From an uncultured Clostridia bacterium (GTDB taxonomy: Bacteria > Bacillota > Clostridia > TANB77 > CAG-508), in NCBI GenBank assembly GCA_934141555.1, contig CAKPCK010000001.1:124001-188000 (forward strand): a stretch of DNA of 64,000 nucleotides. Reading direction: 5' to 3'. Numbering within the stretch: the first letter of the stretch is position 1; each line of letters begins with the position of its first letter. The notes below the pieces were generated by a model. It saw nothing but the letters and a program-made list of their open reading frames with translations, was not told where the DNA came from and made no database searches. Shown here piece after piece: positions 46,746 through 54,730 of the stretch. The translations under genes and the position numbers were made by a program.

Positions 46746-47613
46746 CTATTTTTTTCATATCTTCAGGTAATTCACAATAGATATCCATAATTTTATTTGA
46801 AATAGGATGAATGAAAGAAATATGGTAACTATGTAATGCTTGCCTATTAATTAAATTAGATTTAGAACCATACAAAAAATCACCAATAAGTGGGTGACCA
46901 ATTGTACTAAAATGAACTCTTATTTGATGAGTACGACCTGTTTGTAATACACATTTAACAACAGATATATCATTTAATTCTTTAATAACAGAATAGTCTG
47001 TAATTGCTATTTGACCATCTTTAGAAACACATCTTTCAATAATACTTCCATCTTTACGAGAAATAGGAAGATTAATAGTACCAGATTTCTCATTTAAAAT
47101 TCCAGAAACAATTGTTATATATTCTTTCTTTAATATATGTAAATTCATTTGTTTTATTAAACATTCTTGAATATATTCATTTTTTGCAAAAATTATAATA
47201 CCAGAAGTATCTAGATCAAGTCTATTAACAGGTCTAATTTTCTTTTTTAAATTAATAGAATCAAAATAAAATCTAACACCATTTGATAAACTATCAGCAA
47301 AATGTAAAATAGAAGGATGAACTGCAATTCCAGCAGGTTTATTCAAAATTAATAGACCATCATCTTCATATAAAATAGTAAGTTCCATTTTTGTTGGAAC
47401 GATATTATCATTTTCTTCTTCATAATTTAAATCAACTTTTATGATGTCTCCATTGTCAGGTGTTGTACGTGTATCTATTGGAATATTGTTTAATAAAACA
47501 AGTTTATTGCTAATTACTTTGTGCATTAATCTTGCTGAAAGTTTAAATTCTTGTTTTAAAATTTGATTTATATTTGTATATTTATTATCTATAACTTTAT
47601 ATTCTAAGTACAT
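46720..47613 (-). CDS. RluA/RluD family pseudouridine synthase
   Basis: A 297-residue RNA-modifying enzyme. The N-terminal part resembles an S4-like RNA-binding region (about 10-75). The catalytic motif is NRLDLDTSGI, with the nucleophilic Asp in the middle, preceded by ILNKPAGIAVHPS and followed by LQTGRTHQIRVHF, all hallmarks of the RluA family. I start at the minus-strand ATG 47613 (MYLEYKVID), which has GGAGG five bases upstream; extension to 47658 has no such site. It probably modifies 23S rRNA, but which uridine is uncertain. Confidence 0.93.
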   Translation of the reverse strand: MYLEYKVIDNKYTNINQILKQEFKLSARLMHKVISNKLVLLNNIPIDTRTTPDNGDIIKVDLNYEEENDNIVPTKMELTILYEDDGLLILNKPAGIAVHPSILHFADSLSNGVRFYFDSINLKKKIRPVNRLDLDTSGIIIFAKNEYIQECLIKQMNLHILKKEYITIVSGILNEKSGTINLPISRKDGSIIERCVSKDGQIAITDYSVIKELNDISVVKCVLQTGRTHQIRVHFSTIGHPLIGDFLYGSKSNLINRQALHSYHISFIHPISNKIMDIYCELPEDMKKIEKHYEKIP

Positions 47614-47659
47614 ATTAGCCTCCACAATTATTTTACAAAATCTTTTATAAATAGTCAAA

Positions 47660-47671
47660 TTTTGTCGAAAA
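47660..47671 (+). promoter_or_regulatory. Spo0A-box-like site
   Basis: TTTTGTCGAAAA, identical to the site at 18316, lies in the divergent gap between the pseudouridine synthase and toxin-antitoxin genes, 28 bases upstream of the latter's -35. Confidence 0.5.
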
Positions 47672-47698
47672 GAACAACAATGAATATTGTTTTATTAG

Positions 47699-47727
47699 TT
47701 GACACATAATAATTAGTAGTGTAGAAT
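47699..47727 (+). promoter_or_regulatory. Promoter of the toxin-antitoxin operon
   Basis: TTGACA and TAGAAT with 17-base spacing, about 20 bases before the antitoxin start. Confidence 0.75.
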
Positions 47728-47747
47728 ATTTTTAGAGAGGTGATAAA

Positions 47748-47981
47748 ATGTTAAATGTATTATTTTTAAAACAAATAGCAAATGATAAAAATTTAAAGTT
47801 TACAAGAAACAAAAATTCTATATATGATAAAGAATGGAAAATGACATTTAAAAGTGAGCAAAAAAGAAAAGAATTTATTGATAAAATACAAAAGGCAGAA
47901 AAACAAATTGAAAACGGAGAGTTTTATACAGAAAAAGAGATGGAGGAATTATTATTAGAAAAATATGCAATTAAATTATAG
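47748..47981 (+). CDS. Antitoxin of a RelE/ParE-type module
   Basis: A 77-residue charged protein (KAEKQIENGEFYTEKEMEELLLEK end) with a strong AGAGAGGTGATAAA site. The C-terminal acidic helix would wrap a toxin. No recognised DNA-binding motif is obvious. Its overlap of 17 bases with a RelE/ParE-like gene is the main evidence for an antitoxin role. Autoregulation is likely but not shown. Confidence 0.75.
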   Translation: MLNVLFLKQIANDKNLKFTRNKNSIYDKEWKMTFKSEQKRKEFIDKIQKAEKQIENGEFYTEKEMEELLLEKYAIKL

Positions 47982-48243
47982 TGAGGATTTTAAAGAAGAA
48001 ATAAACGAAATTTATTTGTGGACAAAATATAAGTTTAAATCTGAAATAATTGCACAAAAGAGAATAAAAGAAATAATAATAAAAATTAAAAATTTAAAAA
48101 TTTTTCCAAGAGCATATAAGTTATTAAGAAAAGATGGAAAAATAGAATATAGAAAGTTTGTAATCAAAAAATATATTATAATCTATAGTTTAGAATCAGA
48201 TAAAATTAATCTTTTACATATTTATAATCAAAAATTATATTAA
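47965..48243 (+). CDS. RelE/ParE family toxin
   Basis: A 92-residue basic protein with LNYSEDFKEEINEIYLWTKYKF, FPRAYKLLRK and a final YIIIYSLESDKINLLHIYN strand pair. This matches the compact RelE/ParE fold, whose members cleave ribosome-bound mRNA or poison gyrase. The YRKFVIKKYIIIYSLE segment resembles the fold's C-terminal beta strands with basic residues. Which target is used cannot be read. It follows its antitoxin by overlap and ends at a terminator. Confidence 0.85.
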   Translation: MQLNYSEDFKEEINEIYLWTKYKFKSEIIAQKRIKEIIIKIKNLKIFPRAYKLLRKDGKIEYRKFVIKKYIIIYSLESDKINLLHIYNQKLY

Positions 48244-48258
48244 AATCAAAAAAATTTA

Positions 48259-48291
48259 AATCAAACCTATTAATAGGTCTGATTTTTTTGT
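48259..48291 (+). terminator. Terminator after the toxin gene
   Basis: AATCA and ACCTAT pair with ATAGGT and TGATT around a two-base loop, with one mismatch, followed by a T7 run. Confidence 0.8.
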
Positions 48292-48308
48292 TTTATTCCA
48301 AATACAAA

Positions 48309-48337
48309 TTGACTATCTGTACAAAACTTGATATAAT
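48309..48337 (+). promoter_or_regulatory. Promoter of the DUF5662-trmB operon
   Basis: TTGACT and TATAAT with 17-base spacing, 41 bases upstream of the start at 48379. Confidence 0.8.
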
Positions 48338-48378
48338 AACATACGTAGAAAATAAGGCAGGAGAAGGGAAACAAAATA

Positions 48379-48951
48379 ATGAACATAGTAGAAAAAATAT
48401 TCAAACATATTAAATTAGTATTAAAGCACAAATGGGTAGTATTCAAATTAGCATGTAAAGTAGGAATACCATGGAGAGGATTTATGCATGACTGGTCAAA
48501 ATTTTCACCAGAAGAATTTTGGGAGAGTGTAAAATACTATAATGGAAAAAAAAGTCCTATAATAGTATGTAAGCAAAAAAATGGATATTCAAGAGCATGG
48601 TTACACCACAAAGGAAGAAACAAACATCATCCAGAATATTGGGTAGATTGGGCATTGCCACAAAAGGCAATAATAATGCCATATAAATATGCAGCAGAAA
48701 TGGTATGTGACAAAATGGCAGCTGGAATAGTATATAATGGTAAAGATTGGAAACAAGACACACAAATAAAATATTATATGAAAGAAAGAGAAACATCAAT
48801 AGTACATTCACAAATAGACAAATTTTTATTAGAAATATTTACACAAGTAAGTGAACAAGGAATAGATAAAACACTTACAAAAAAGAATGTTAGAGAAGTA
48901 TATGACAAATATTGTGTAAGAATGGAGAAATTAGATGAGAATAAGGTTTAA
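48379..48951 (+). CDS. DUF5662 family protein
   Basis: A 190-residue soluble helical protein rich in conserved His, Asp and Trp: MHDWSKFSPEEFWESVKYY and LHHKGRNKHHPEYWVDW. The HDxSK and HHxxxNxHH patterns suggest a metal-binding hydrolase-like site, but no reaction is known for this family. It overlaps trmB by 17 bases, so the two are cotranslated. No signal peptide. Confidence 0.8.
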   Translation: MNIVEKIFKHIKLVLKHKWVVFKLACKVGIPWRGFMHDWSKFSPEEFWESVKYYNGKKSPIIVCKQKNGYSRAWLHHKGRNKHHPEYWVDWALPQKAIIMPYKYAAEMVCDKMAAGIVYNGKDWKQDTQIKYYMKERETSIVHSQIDKFLLEIFTQVSEQGIDKTLTKKNVREVYDKYCVRMEKLDENKV

Positions 48952-49600
48952 ACCATGGGCAAGACAAGAACTAGAAGCAAGTAAATTTTATAGAGATAAT
49001 CCAGAAGGATTAAAAGGAAAATGGATACAAGAATTTAAAAATAAAGAAAATCCAATACATTTAGAATTAGGCTGTGGAAAAGGACAATTTATATCACAAA
49101 TAGCATTTCAAAATCCAGAAATAAATTATATTGCAATAGATTTAGTTGATGCAATGTTAGGACTAGCAAAAAGAACAGTTGAACAAACATATAATGAAGC
49201 GGATAAAGAAATAAATAATGTATTATTAACAAGGTTTGACATAGAAAGAATAGGATTAATACTATCTAAAGAAGACAATATTAAAAGAATATATATAAAT
49301 TTCTGTAATCCTTGGCCAAAGGGAAAACACAGAAAAAAGAGATTAACACATACAAGACAATTAGAAAAATATAAAGAATTTTTAGCAAATGATGCGGAAA
49401 TTTACTTCAAAACAGATGATGATGATTTATTTAGAGCAAGTTTAGGATATTTTGAAGAAGCAGGTTTTGAAATAATAAATAAAACATATGATTTACATAG
49501 TGAACCAATATGGGAAAACAATATAGAAACAGAGCATGAAAAAATGTTTTCAGAACAAGGAATAAAAATAAAAGCATTAATAGCAAAAATAAAAAATTAG
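48935..49600 (+). CDS. trmB: tRNA (guanine-N7-)-methyltransferase
   Basis: A 221-residue class I methyltransferase that makes m7G46 in tRNA. The SAM motif LELGCGKGQFISQ, YIAIDLVDAMLGLA, the PWPKGKHRKKRL tRNA-binding segment and the C-terminal TEHEKMF motif are all typical of TrmB. It starts within the DUF5662 gene. The next gene begins immediately after its stop. Confidence 0.97.
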   Translation: MRIRFKPWARQELEASKFYRDNPEGLKGKWIQEFKNKENPIHLELGCGKGQFISQIAFQNPEINYIAIDLVDAMLGLAKRTVEQTYNEADKEINNVLLTRFDIERIGLILSKEDNIKRIYINFCNPWPKGKHRKKRLTHTRQLEKYKEFLANDAEIYFKTDDDDLFRASLGYFEEAGFEIINKTYDLHSEPIWENNIETEHEKMFSEQGIKIKALIAKIKN

Positions 49601-49624
49601 ATGAACAAAGGAGTCTTGATAAAA

Positions 49625-50101
49625 ATGAAGAAAAAAAGAGTATTATTTATATCAAGTACAGGTGGACATTTTAATGAATTACAACAATTACAACCATTAT
49701 TTGAAAAATATGATTATCATATAATAACAGAAAAGGATAAATCAACAGAAAAATTAACAGAAAAATATGGTGATAAAATAATGTATTTACCATATGGAAC
49801 AAGACAAAAATTATTTAGATATATTTTTATTTACACATTTTTATGTTTTAAAACAATATATTTATATTTTAAATTAAGGCCACAATATATAGTAACAACA
49901 GGAACACATACAGCAGGACCAATGTGTTATTTAGGAAAAATATTTGGAAGTAAAATAATATATATAGAAACATTTGCAAATAGAAATAGAAAAACAGCAA
50001 CAGGAAGGTTAGTTTATCCAATTGCAGATTTATTTATTGTACAATGGGAAGAATTATTAAAACTATATCCAAAAGCTGTATATGGAGGTGCAATATATTG
50101 A
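49625..50101 (+). CDS. Alg14-like subunit of a split glycosyltransferase (PssD/EpsE-like)
   Basis: A 158-residue membrane-anchored protein. VLFISSTGGHFNELQQL opens an Alg14-type half-domain, a hydrophobic helix spans about 64-83, and IVTTGTHTAGPMCYLGK and ADLFIVQWEE follow. Such proteins recruit an Alg13-like catalytic partner to lipid-linked acceptors. I use ATG 49625 (MKKKRVLF), eleven bases after AGGAG. The partner gene overlaps its stop. Confidence 0.88.
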   Translation: MKKKRVLFISSTGGHFNELQQLQPLFEKYDYHIITEKDKSTEKLTEKYGDKIMYLPYGTRQKLFRYIFIYTFLCFKTIYLYFKLRPQYIVTTGTHTAGPMCYLGKIFGSKIIYIETFANRNRKTATGRLVYPIADLFIVQWEELLKLYPKAVYGGAIY

Positions 50102-50571
50102 TATTAGTAACATTAGGAACACAAAATAATAGTTTTCATAGATTATTAGAAGAAGTTCAAAAAAATATAGATAATGGAAAAATAAAAGAAGAAGTTGTTG
50201 TACAGAGTGGATATACAAAATTTAAATCACCAAATATGAAAATATTAGATGAAGTGCCACAAGATGAATTTAATAAATTAATAGATAGAGCTGACTTAGT
50301 TATTACACATGGAGGAGTAGGTTCAATAATTACAGCTATAACAAAAGAAAAAAAAGTAATAGCAGTTCCAAGGTTAAGAAAATATAATGAACATGTTAAT
50401 GATCATCAAACAGAAATAATAGAATCATTTAATGAAAAAGGATATATAATAGGTTTACATGATGTAAGTGAACTAGGAGAAGCGTTAGACAAAATAAAAG
50501 ATTTTAAGCCAAATAAATATGTAAAAAATACAGGAAAAATATTGAGAATTGTCGAGGAGTTTATTGGATAA
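50098..50571 (+). CDS. Alg13-like catalytic subunit of a split glycosyltransferase (PssE/EpsF-like), TTG start
   Basis: A 157-residue protein. The natural family start (I/V)LVTLGTQNNSFHRLL is read from a TTG at 50098, which has the strong site GGAGGTG six bases upstream and overlaps the preceding stop. A start at the ATG 50044 would add 18 residues with no such site. LVITHGGVGSIITAI and VPRLRKYNEHVNDHQ form the nucleotide-sugar pocket. With the Alg14-like protein it should add one sugar to a lipid-linked glycan at the membrane. Confidence 0.9.
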   Translation: MILVTLGTQNNSFHRLLEEVQKNIDNGKIKEEVVVQSGYTKFKSPNMKILDEVPQDEFNKLIDRADLVITHGGVGSIITAITKEKKVIAVPRLRKYNEHVNDHQTEIIESFNEKGYIIGLHDVSELGEALDKIKDFKPNKYVKNTGKILRIVEEFIG

Positions 50572-50625
50572 GAATCAAAATAAAAAAATTTACAAAGAAT
50601 TTACAAATATGAGATAAATAGAGAA

Positions 50626-50660
50626 AAAAGGGCAAAATTTCGCAAAAATTTTGCTCTTTA
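50626..50660 (+). terminator. Terminator after the split glycosyltransferase pair
   Basis: AAAGGGCAAAATTT pairs with AAATTTTGCTCTTT (one G-U). Confidence 0.75.
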
Positions 50661-50664
50661 ACTA

Positions 50665-50693
50665 TTGCAAAAAAAGAGTATTATTGTTATGAT
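50665..50693 (+). promoter_or_regulatory. Promoter of the ftsEX-hydrolase operon
   Basis: TTGCAA and TATGAT with 17-base spacing, 36 bases before ftsE. Confidence 0.65.
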
Positions 50694-50728
50694 AAGAAAG
50701 AGTAAAAAACTTCGAAAGGGAAAGAAAA

Positions 50729-51415
50729 ATGATAGAATTTAAGAATGTTTGTAAAAGATATAATACAGGAACAGAAGCGGTAAAAAATGCAAGTTTTAAA
50801 ATAGAAAAAGGAGAATTTGCATTTTTAGTAGGAAGTTCAGGAAGTGGAAAATCAACATTAATTAAATTAATATTAAAAGAAGAAGAACCAACAAGTGGAA
50901 ATATAATAATAAATGGGAAAGACACAACATTTTTAAAACAAAATAGAGTACCATATTTAAGAAGAAGCATGGGAATAGTATTTCAAGATTTCAGGTTATT
51001 ACCAGACAAAACAGTATATGAAAATGTAGCATTTGCAATGTATATAGTAAAAGCTACACCAAGACATATTCGTAGACAAGTACCAATGGTATTATCATTA
51101 GTAGGCCTAAGTGGAAAAGCCAAAATGTATCCAAACGAATTATCAGGAGGAGAACAACAAAGAGTAGCATTAGCAAGAGCATTAGTAAATAATCCATCAA
51201 TGATAATCGCAGATGAGCCTACAGGAAACTTAGATCCAGACACAGCATGGGATATAATGAATTTATTAAATGAAATAAATTTAAGAGGAACAACAGTTGT
51301 TGTTGCAACACATGCAAAAGATATAGTTGATCAAATGAGAAAAAGAGTAATACATATACACAAAGGTGTAATCGTAAAAGATGATAAAAAAGGTGGGTAT
51401 GACTGTGAGATTTAA
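50729..51415 (+). CDS. ftsE: Cell-division ATP-binding protein FtsE
   Basis: A 228-residue ABC ATPase. Walker A is GSSGSGKST, the Q-loop is IVFQDFRLL, the signature LSGGEQQRVALARAL and Walker B MIIADEPTGNLD are all intact. FtsE pairs with FtsX to send ATP-driven conformational signals to extracellular wall hydrolases at the septum; it is not an exporter. ftsX overlaps its end and two hydrolase genes follow. Confidence 0.97.
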   Translation: MIEFKNVCKRYNTGTEAVKNASFKIEKGEFAFLVGSSGSGKSTLIKLILKEEEPTSGNIIINGKDTTFLKQNRVPYLRRSMGIVFQDFRLLPDKTVYENVAFAMYIVKATPRHIRRQVPMVLSLVGLSGKAKMYPNELSGGEQQRVALARALVNNPSMIIADEPTGNLDPDTAWDIMNLLNEINLRGTTVVVATHAKDIVDQMRKRVIHIHKGVIVKDDKKGGYDCEI

Positions 51416-52298
51416 TGTTATAAGTTATTTATTAAAAGAAGGAATTAGAAATGTATTCAAAAATAAAAAATCAACAATATCATGTTTAATGATAATGTGT
51501 GCAACAATGCTTATATTTGGATTATTTCTAGTTATAGGAGAAAATATTAATGCATTTGTAAAAAGTGTTGCAGATGCACAAGGAATAATGGTATATCTAA
51601 AAACAGGAGCAACAGATGAAGAAATTGAACAAGTAGGAAAAGATATATTACAAATAGATGGAGTAAGAGATGCAAAATACATTTCAAATACTGAAGGACT
51701 AGAATCAATGAGAGATACTCTAGGAGATAAAATGGTTGAAGGATATACAGAAGAAAATATATTACCAGCAAGTTATGAAGTAACACTTACAGATTTGGAA
51801 TTAAGTTCAGATGTTCAAGATAGTTTAAAACAAATCCCAAATGTAGATGATATACGTTCAAGTAACATTATAATAGAACAAATAATAAGATTAGCAAAAG
51901 GGATAAAAATTGTTACATGGGTAATTTTAGTATTGTTAATAATAATTTCTACTGCAATAATATCAAATACAATAAAATTAACAGTACATGCAAGAAGAAA
52001 AGAAATATCTATAATGAAATATGTTGGAGCAACAAATAGTTTTATAAGATGGCCATTTTTAGTTGAAGGTGTTATTATAGGCGTTATAGCAGGAGCAATA
52101 TCAGTTGGAATTATTGGATTAGCATATACATATATTGTTGGACAAATTTCAGGAACATCATTCTTTGAAATAGCTAATATAAAATTCATAGATTTCTCAA
52201 GTATGAGTGAATTATTAATATTAGTATACCTTGGATTAGGAATAGGGGTAGGTGCAATAGGAAGCACAATATCTATGAAGAAATATTTGGAAGTTTAG
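51405..52298 (+). CDS. ftsX: Cell-division permease-like protein FtsX
   Basis: A 297-residue protein (from GTG 51405) with four membrane helices: one near residue 25-45 and three after about 170. A large extracellular loop (about 55-165) contacts hydrolases or their activators. The last part, ISIMKYVGATNSFIRWPFLVEGV, is the FtsX-type permease signature. The site AGGTGG is eight bases before the GTG and only two before an ATG at 51399, so the GTG is the better start; the alternative ATG at 51381 is less likely. It overlaps ftsE. Confidence 0.93.
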   Translation: MRFNVISYLLKEGIRNVFKNKKSTISCLMIMCATMLIFGLFLVIGENINAFVKSVADAQGIMVYLKTGATDEEIEQVGKDILQIDGVRDAKYISNTEGLESMRDTLGDKMVEGYTEENILPASYEVTLTDLELSSDVQDSLKQIPNVDDIRSSNIIIEQIIRLAKGIKIVTWVILVLLIIISTAIISNTIKLTVHARRKEISIMKYVGATNSFIRWPFLVEGVIIGVIAGAISVGIIGLAYTYIVGQISGTSFFEIANIKFIDFSSMSELLILVYLGLGIGVGAIGSTISMKKYLEV

Positions 52299-52309
52299 GA
52301 GGTCAAAAT

Positions 52310-53500
52310 ATGCGCAAATATTTAACAATTATTTTAACAGTTGTGACGTTTAGTGTTACAAGTATTTGCGTATATGCTGAAAATATTACAGACTTACAAG
52401 AAAAATCTAATCAAATAAATCAAAGCATTACAGAAGCAAATAATCGATTACAAGCAGTTCAAGAGCAGATGTCTGAAAATATGAAACAATTGCAAGACCT
52501 TGATACTCAACTTGCACAATCAGAAGAAGAACTAAATAAGATAAATGTGGAAGTTAGTACATTAACAGATCAAATAGCAGAAAATGAGCAAAAATTATCA
52601 AATGCTCAAGAACAATATGATAAAGTAAAAAATGTATTAGATGCTAGAGTAATAGAAATATATAAATCAGACAATTTACAATTTTTAGGAGTTTTATTTG
52701 CATCAAAAAATGTAAAAGAATTTTTTCAAACATATGATAAATTAGTATTATTAAGCAAATATGATAAAGCATTGTTAGATAGTGCAGAACAGCAAATAGA
52801 GGAAATAGAAACAACGAAAAAAATATTAGACGAAAAGAAAAAACAAATTGTTGAAAGTAAACAATTACAACAAAAGAAAACACAAGTTGTTCAAAATTCC
52901 AAAACAAGGAGAGAATATTATCTAAGCAAATTAACAAAACAAGAACAAGAACTTCAAACACAGATAGATGAATATAATACACAGGTAACACAAATTGAAA
53001 ATGAAATTAGAATGCTTGCATTAGGAAGTATAAGTGAAGATTATATTGGAGGAGCCTTTACATGGCCAGTGCCTGGACGTACCTCATTAACATCACTTTA
53101 TGGAATGAGAGTTCATCCAATTACAGGAGCATATAGATTACATACAGGCATTGATATAAGTGCACCAATTGGAACAAACTTTGTTGCAGCAGCAAATGGA
53201 GTTGTTTCTAAAGCAACATATAATACTGCATATGGAAATATGGTTATAATTGACCATGGAGGAGGAGTACAAACATTGTATGCACATGGAAGTGAAATTT
53301 TAGTTCAAGTTGGAGATGAGGTAAAAGCAGGTACTCCAGTTTTAGCAGTAGGTTCAACAGGGTATTCAACAGGACCACATGCACATTTTGAAATAAGAAT
53401 AAATGGTCAAACAGTAAATCCATTAGACTATTATCAAAAGAGAGATAGTGCTACATCAGATAATGAAAAAAATAAAACAGAAAGTACAGAAAAAAATTAA
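52310..53500 (+). CDS. Secreted coiled-coil M23 peptidase (EnvC/PcsB-like) 1
   Basis: A 396-residue protein with a signal peptide (about 1-23), a long coiled coil (about 25-245) containing heptads such as LQEKSNQINQSITEANNRLQ, and a C-terminal LytM domain. Zinc ligands His278 and Asp282 (HTGID) and His359 in HAHFE are present, with His357 as the catalytic histidine, so the enzyme should be active on peptidoglycan cross-bridges. Coiled coil plus hydrolase beside ftsEX is the FtsX-controlled hydrolase arrangement. AGGAGG site. It ends in a short charged tail. Confidence 0.92.
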   Translation: MRKYLTIILTVVTFSVTSICVYAENITDLQEKSNQINQSITEANNRLQAVQEQMSENMKQLQDLDTQLAQSEEELNKINVEVSTLTDQIAENEQKLSNAQEQYDKVKNVLDARVIEIYKSDNLQFLGVLFASKNVKEFFQTYDKLVLLSKYDKALLDSAEQQIEEIETTKKILDEKKKQIVESKQLQQKKTQVVQNSKTRREYYLSKLTKQEQELQTQIDEYNTQVTQIENEIRMLALGSISEDYIGGAFTWPVPGRTSLTSLYGMRVHPITGAYRLHTGIDISAPIGTNFVAAANGVVSKATYNTAYGNMVIIDHGGGVQTLYAHGSEILVQVGDEVKAGTPVLAVGSTGYSTGPHAHFEIRINGQTVNPLDYYQKRDSATSDNEKNKTESTEKN

Positions 53501-53524
53501 AAAGCACAAGAAAGGAAAAAAATT

Positions 53525-54697
53525 ATGAAAAAGAAAATAATAGAAATTATTGGAATTATAATATCTATGATAATAATTTTTCAAAATATAGTATATGCAA
53601 CAAGTTCAAAATCAAGTTTACAAAATCAACAATCAGATATTGAAGAACATATAAAAGATCTTGAGAATGAACAAAAAGAGATACAAGCAAATAAATCAGA
53701 AACCATGAAATCTGTAGAAGATTTAATATATCAAATTTCAGATGTTGAAAATGAAATAAATGATTTAAAAAGTCAAGTAAAAGATTTGCAATTACAAATA
53801 AAAGCTACTGAAAAAAGCATAGAACAAAAAGAAGAAGAATATAATAAACAAAAAGATTTATTAGATGCAAGAGTTGTAGCATTATATAAAAATGGAGAAA
53901 ATTCATATTTGGAAATTTTTCTATCATCATCTAATTTAAAAGATTTTCTATCAAAATATTATTATGCAGAAGCATTAATGAATGCGGATAAAGAATTTAT
54001 GCAAAAAGTAACAGACGAGAAAAAAGAAATTGAAGAACAGAAAGCAGAACTTGAAAAAGATAAAAATACTTTAAATGATGCTATTTCACAACAACAATCA
54101 AAACAAAATTCTTTAGAAAGATTAAAATCTGAAAAAGAATCATATGTAGCCAAATTAACTGCTGATGAGAAAGAAAATCAACAAGAAATAGAAAAATTTG
54201 AAGAAGATAAAAGAAAAATACAAGCTGAATTAAAAAGAATTGCTGAAGAAGAAGCAAAGAAAAATACAACAAATATTTCTCAAAAACCAAGTGCAAGTGG
54301 ATACATATTTCCAGTACAAGGATTAAGCAAAGCAAATATAAATAATAAAAATTATCCATCATATAGAGGACATACAGGTGTAGATGTTAATATTGGAGTT
54401 GTTGGAAAAAATGTTGTTGCAGTAAAAGATGGAACAGTAGTTATATCAACAGCACGTATAAGTAATGGAAAATATTTTAGTTACGGAGAATATGTAGTTA
54501 TAAGTCATGGAGATGGAACAATGACATTATATGGACATATGTTAGCAAATTCAAGAAAAGTTCAACCTGGAGATAAAGTAAAACAAGGTCAAGTTATAGG
54601 AACTGTTGGTTCAACAGGAAATTCAACAGGAACACACCTACATTTTGAAGTAAGAGTTGGGGGAAGTCCTGTAAATCCATTGCCATATTTACCATAA
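53525..54697 (+). CDS. Secreted coiled-coil M23 peptidase (EnvC/PcsB-like) 2
   Basis: A 390-residue paralogue of the preceding gene. Signal peptide about 1-26, coiled coil about 29-245 (with DLENEQKEIQANKSETMKSV-type heptads), and a C-terminal LytM domain with His283/Asp287 (HTGVD) and the His371-Leu-His373 pair (HLHFE). Active-site residues are intact. It lies 24 bases after its paralogue and 33 before a CtpA protease. Two tandem FtsEX-linked hydrolases suggest divided roles, such as septal and lateral cleavage. Confidence 0.92.
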   Translation: MKKKIIEIIGIIISMIIIFQNIVYATSSKSSLQNQQSDIEEHIKDLENEQKEIQANKSETMKSVEDLIYQISDVENEINDLKSQVKDLQLQIKATEKSIEQKEEEYNKQKDLLDARVVALYKNGENSYLEIFLSSSNLKDFLSKYYYAEALMNADKEFMQKVTDEKKEIEEQKAELEKDKNTLNDAISQQQSKQNSLERLKSEKESYVAKLTADEKENQQEIEKFEEDKRKIQAELKRIAEEEAKKNTTNISQKPSASGYIFPVQGLSKANINNKNYPSYRGHTGVDVNIGVVGKNVVAVKDGTVVISTARISNGKYFSYGEYVVISHGDGTMTLYGHMLANSRKVQPGDKVKQGQVIGTVGSTGNSTGTHLHFEVRVGGSPVNPLPYLP

Positions 54698-54730
54698 AAT
54701 AAGGTAATTATAATAAAGGAGTATAATTAA

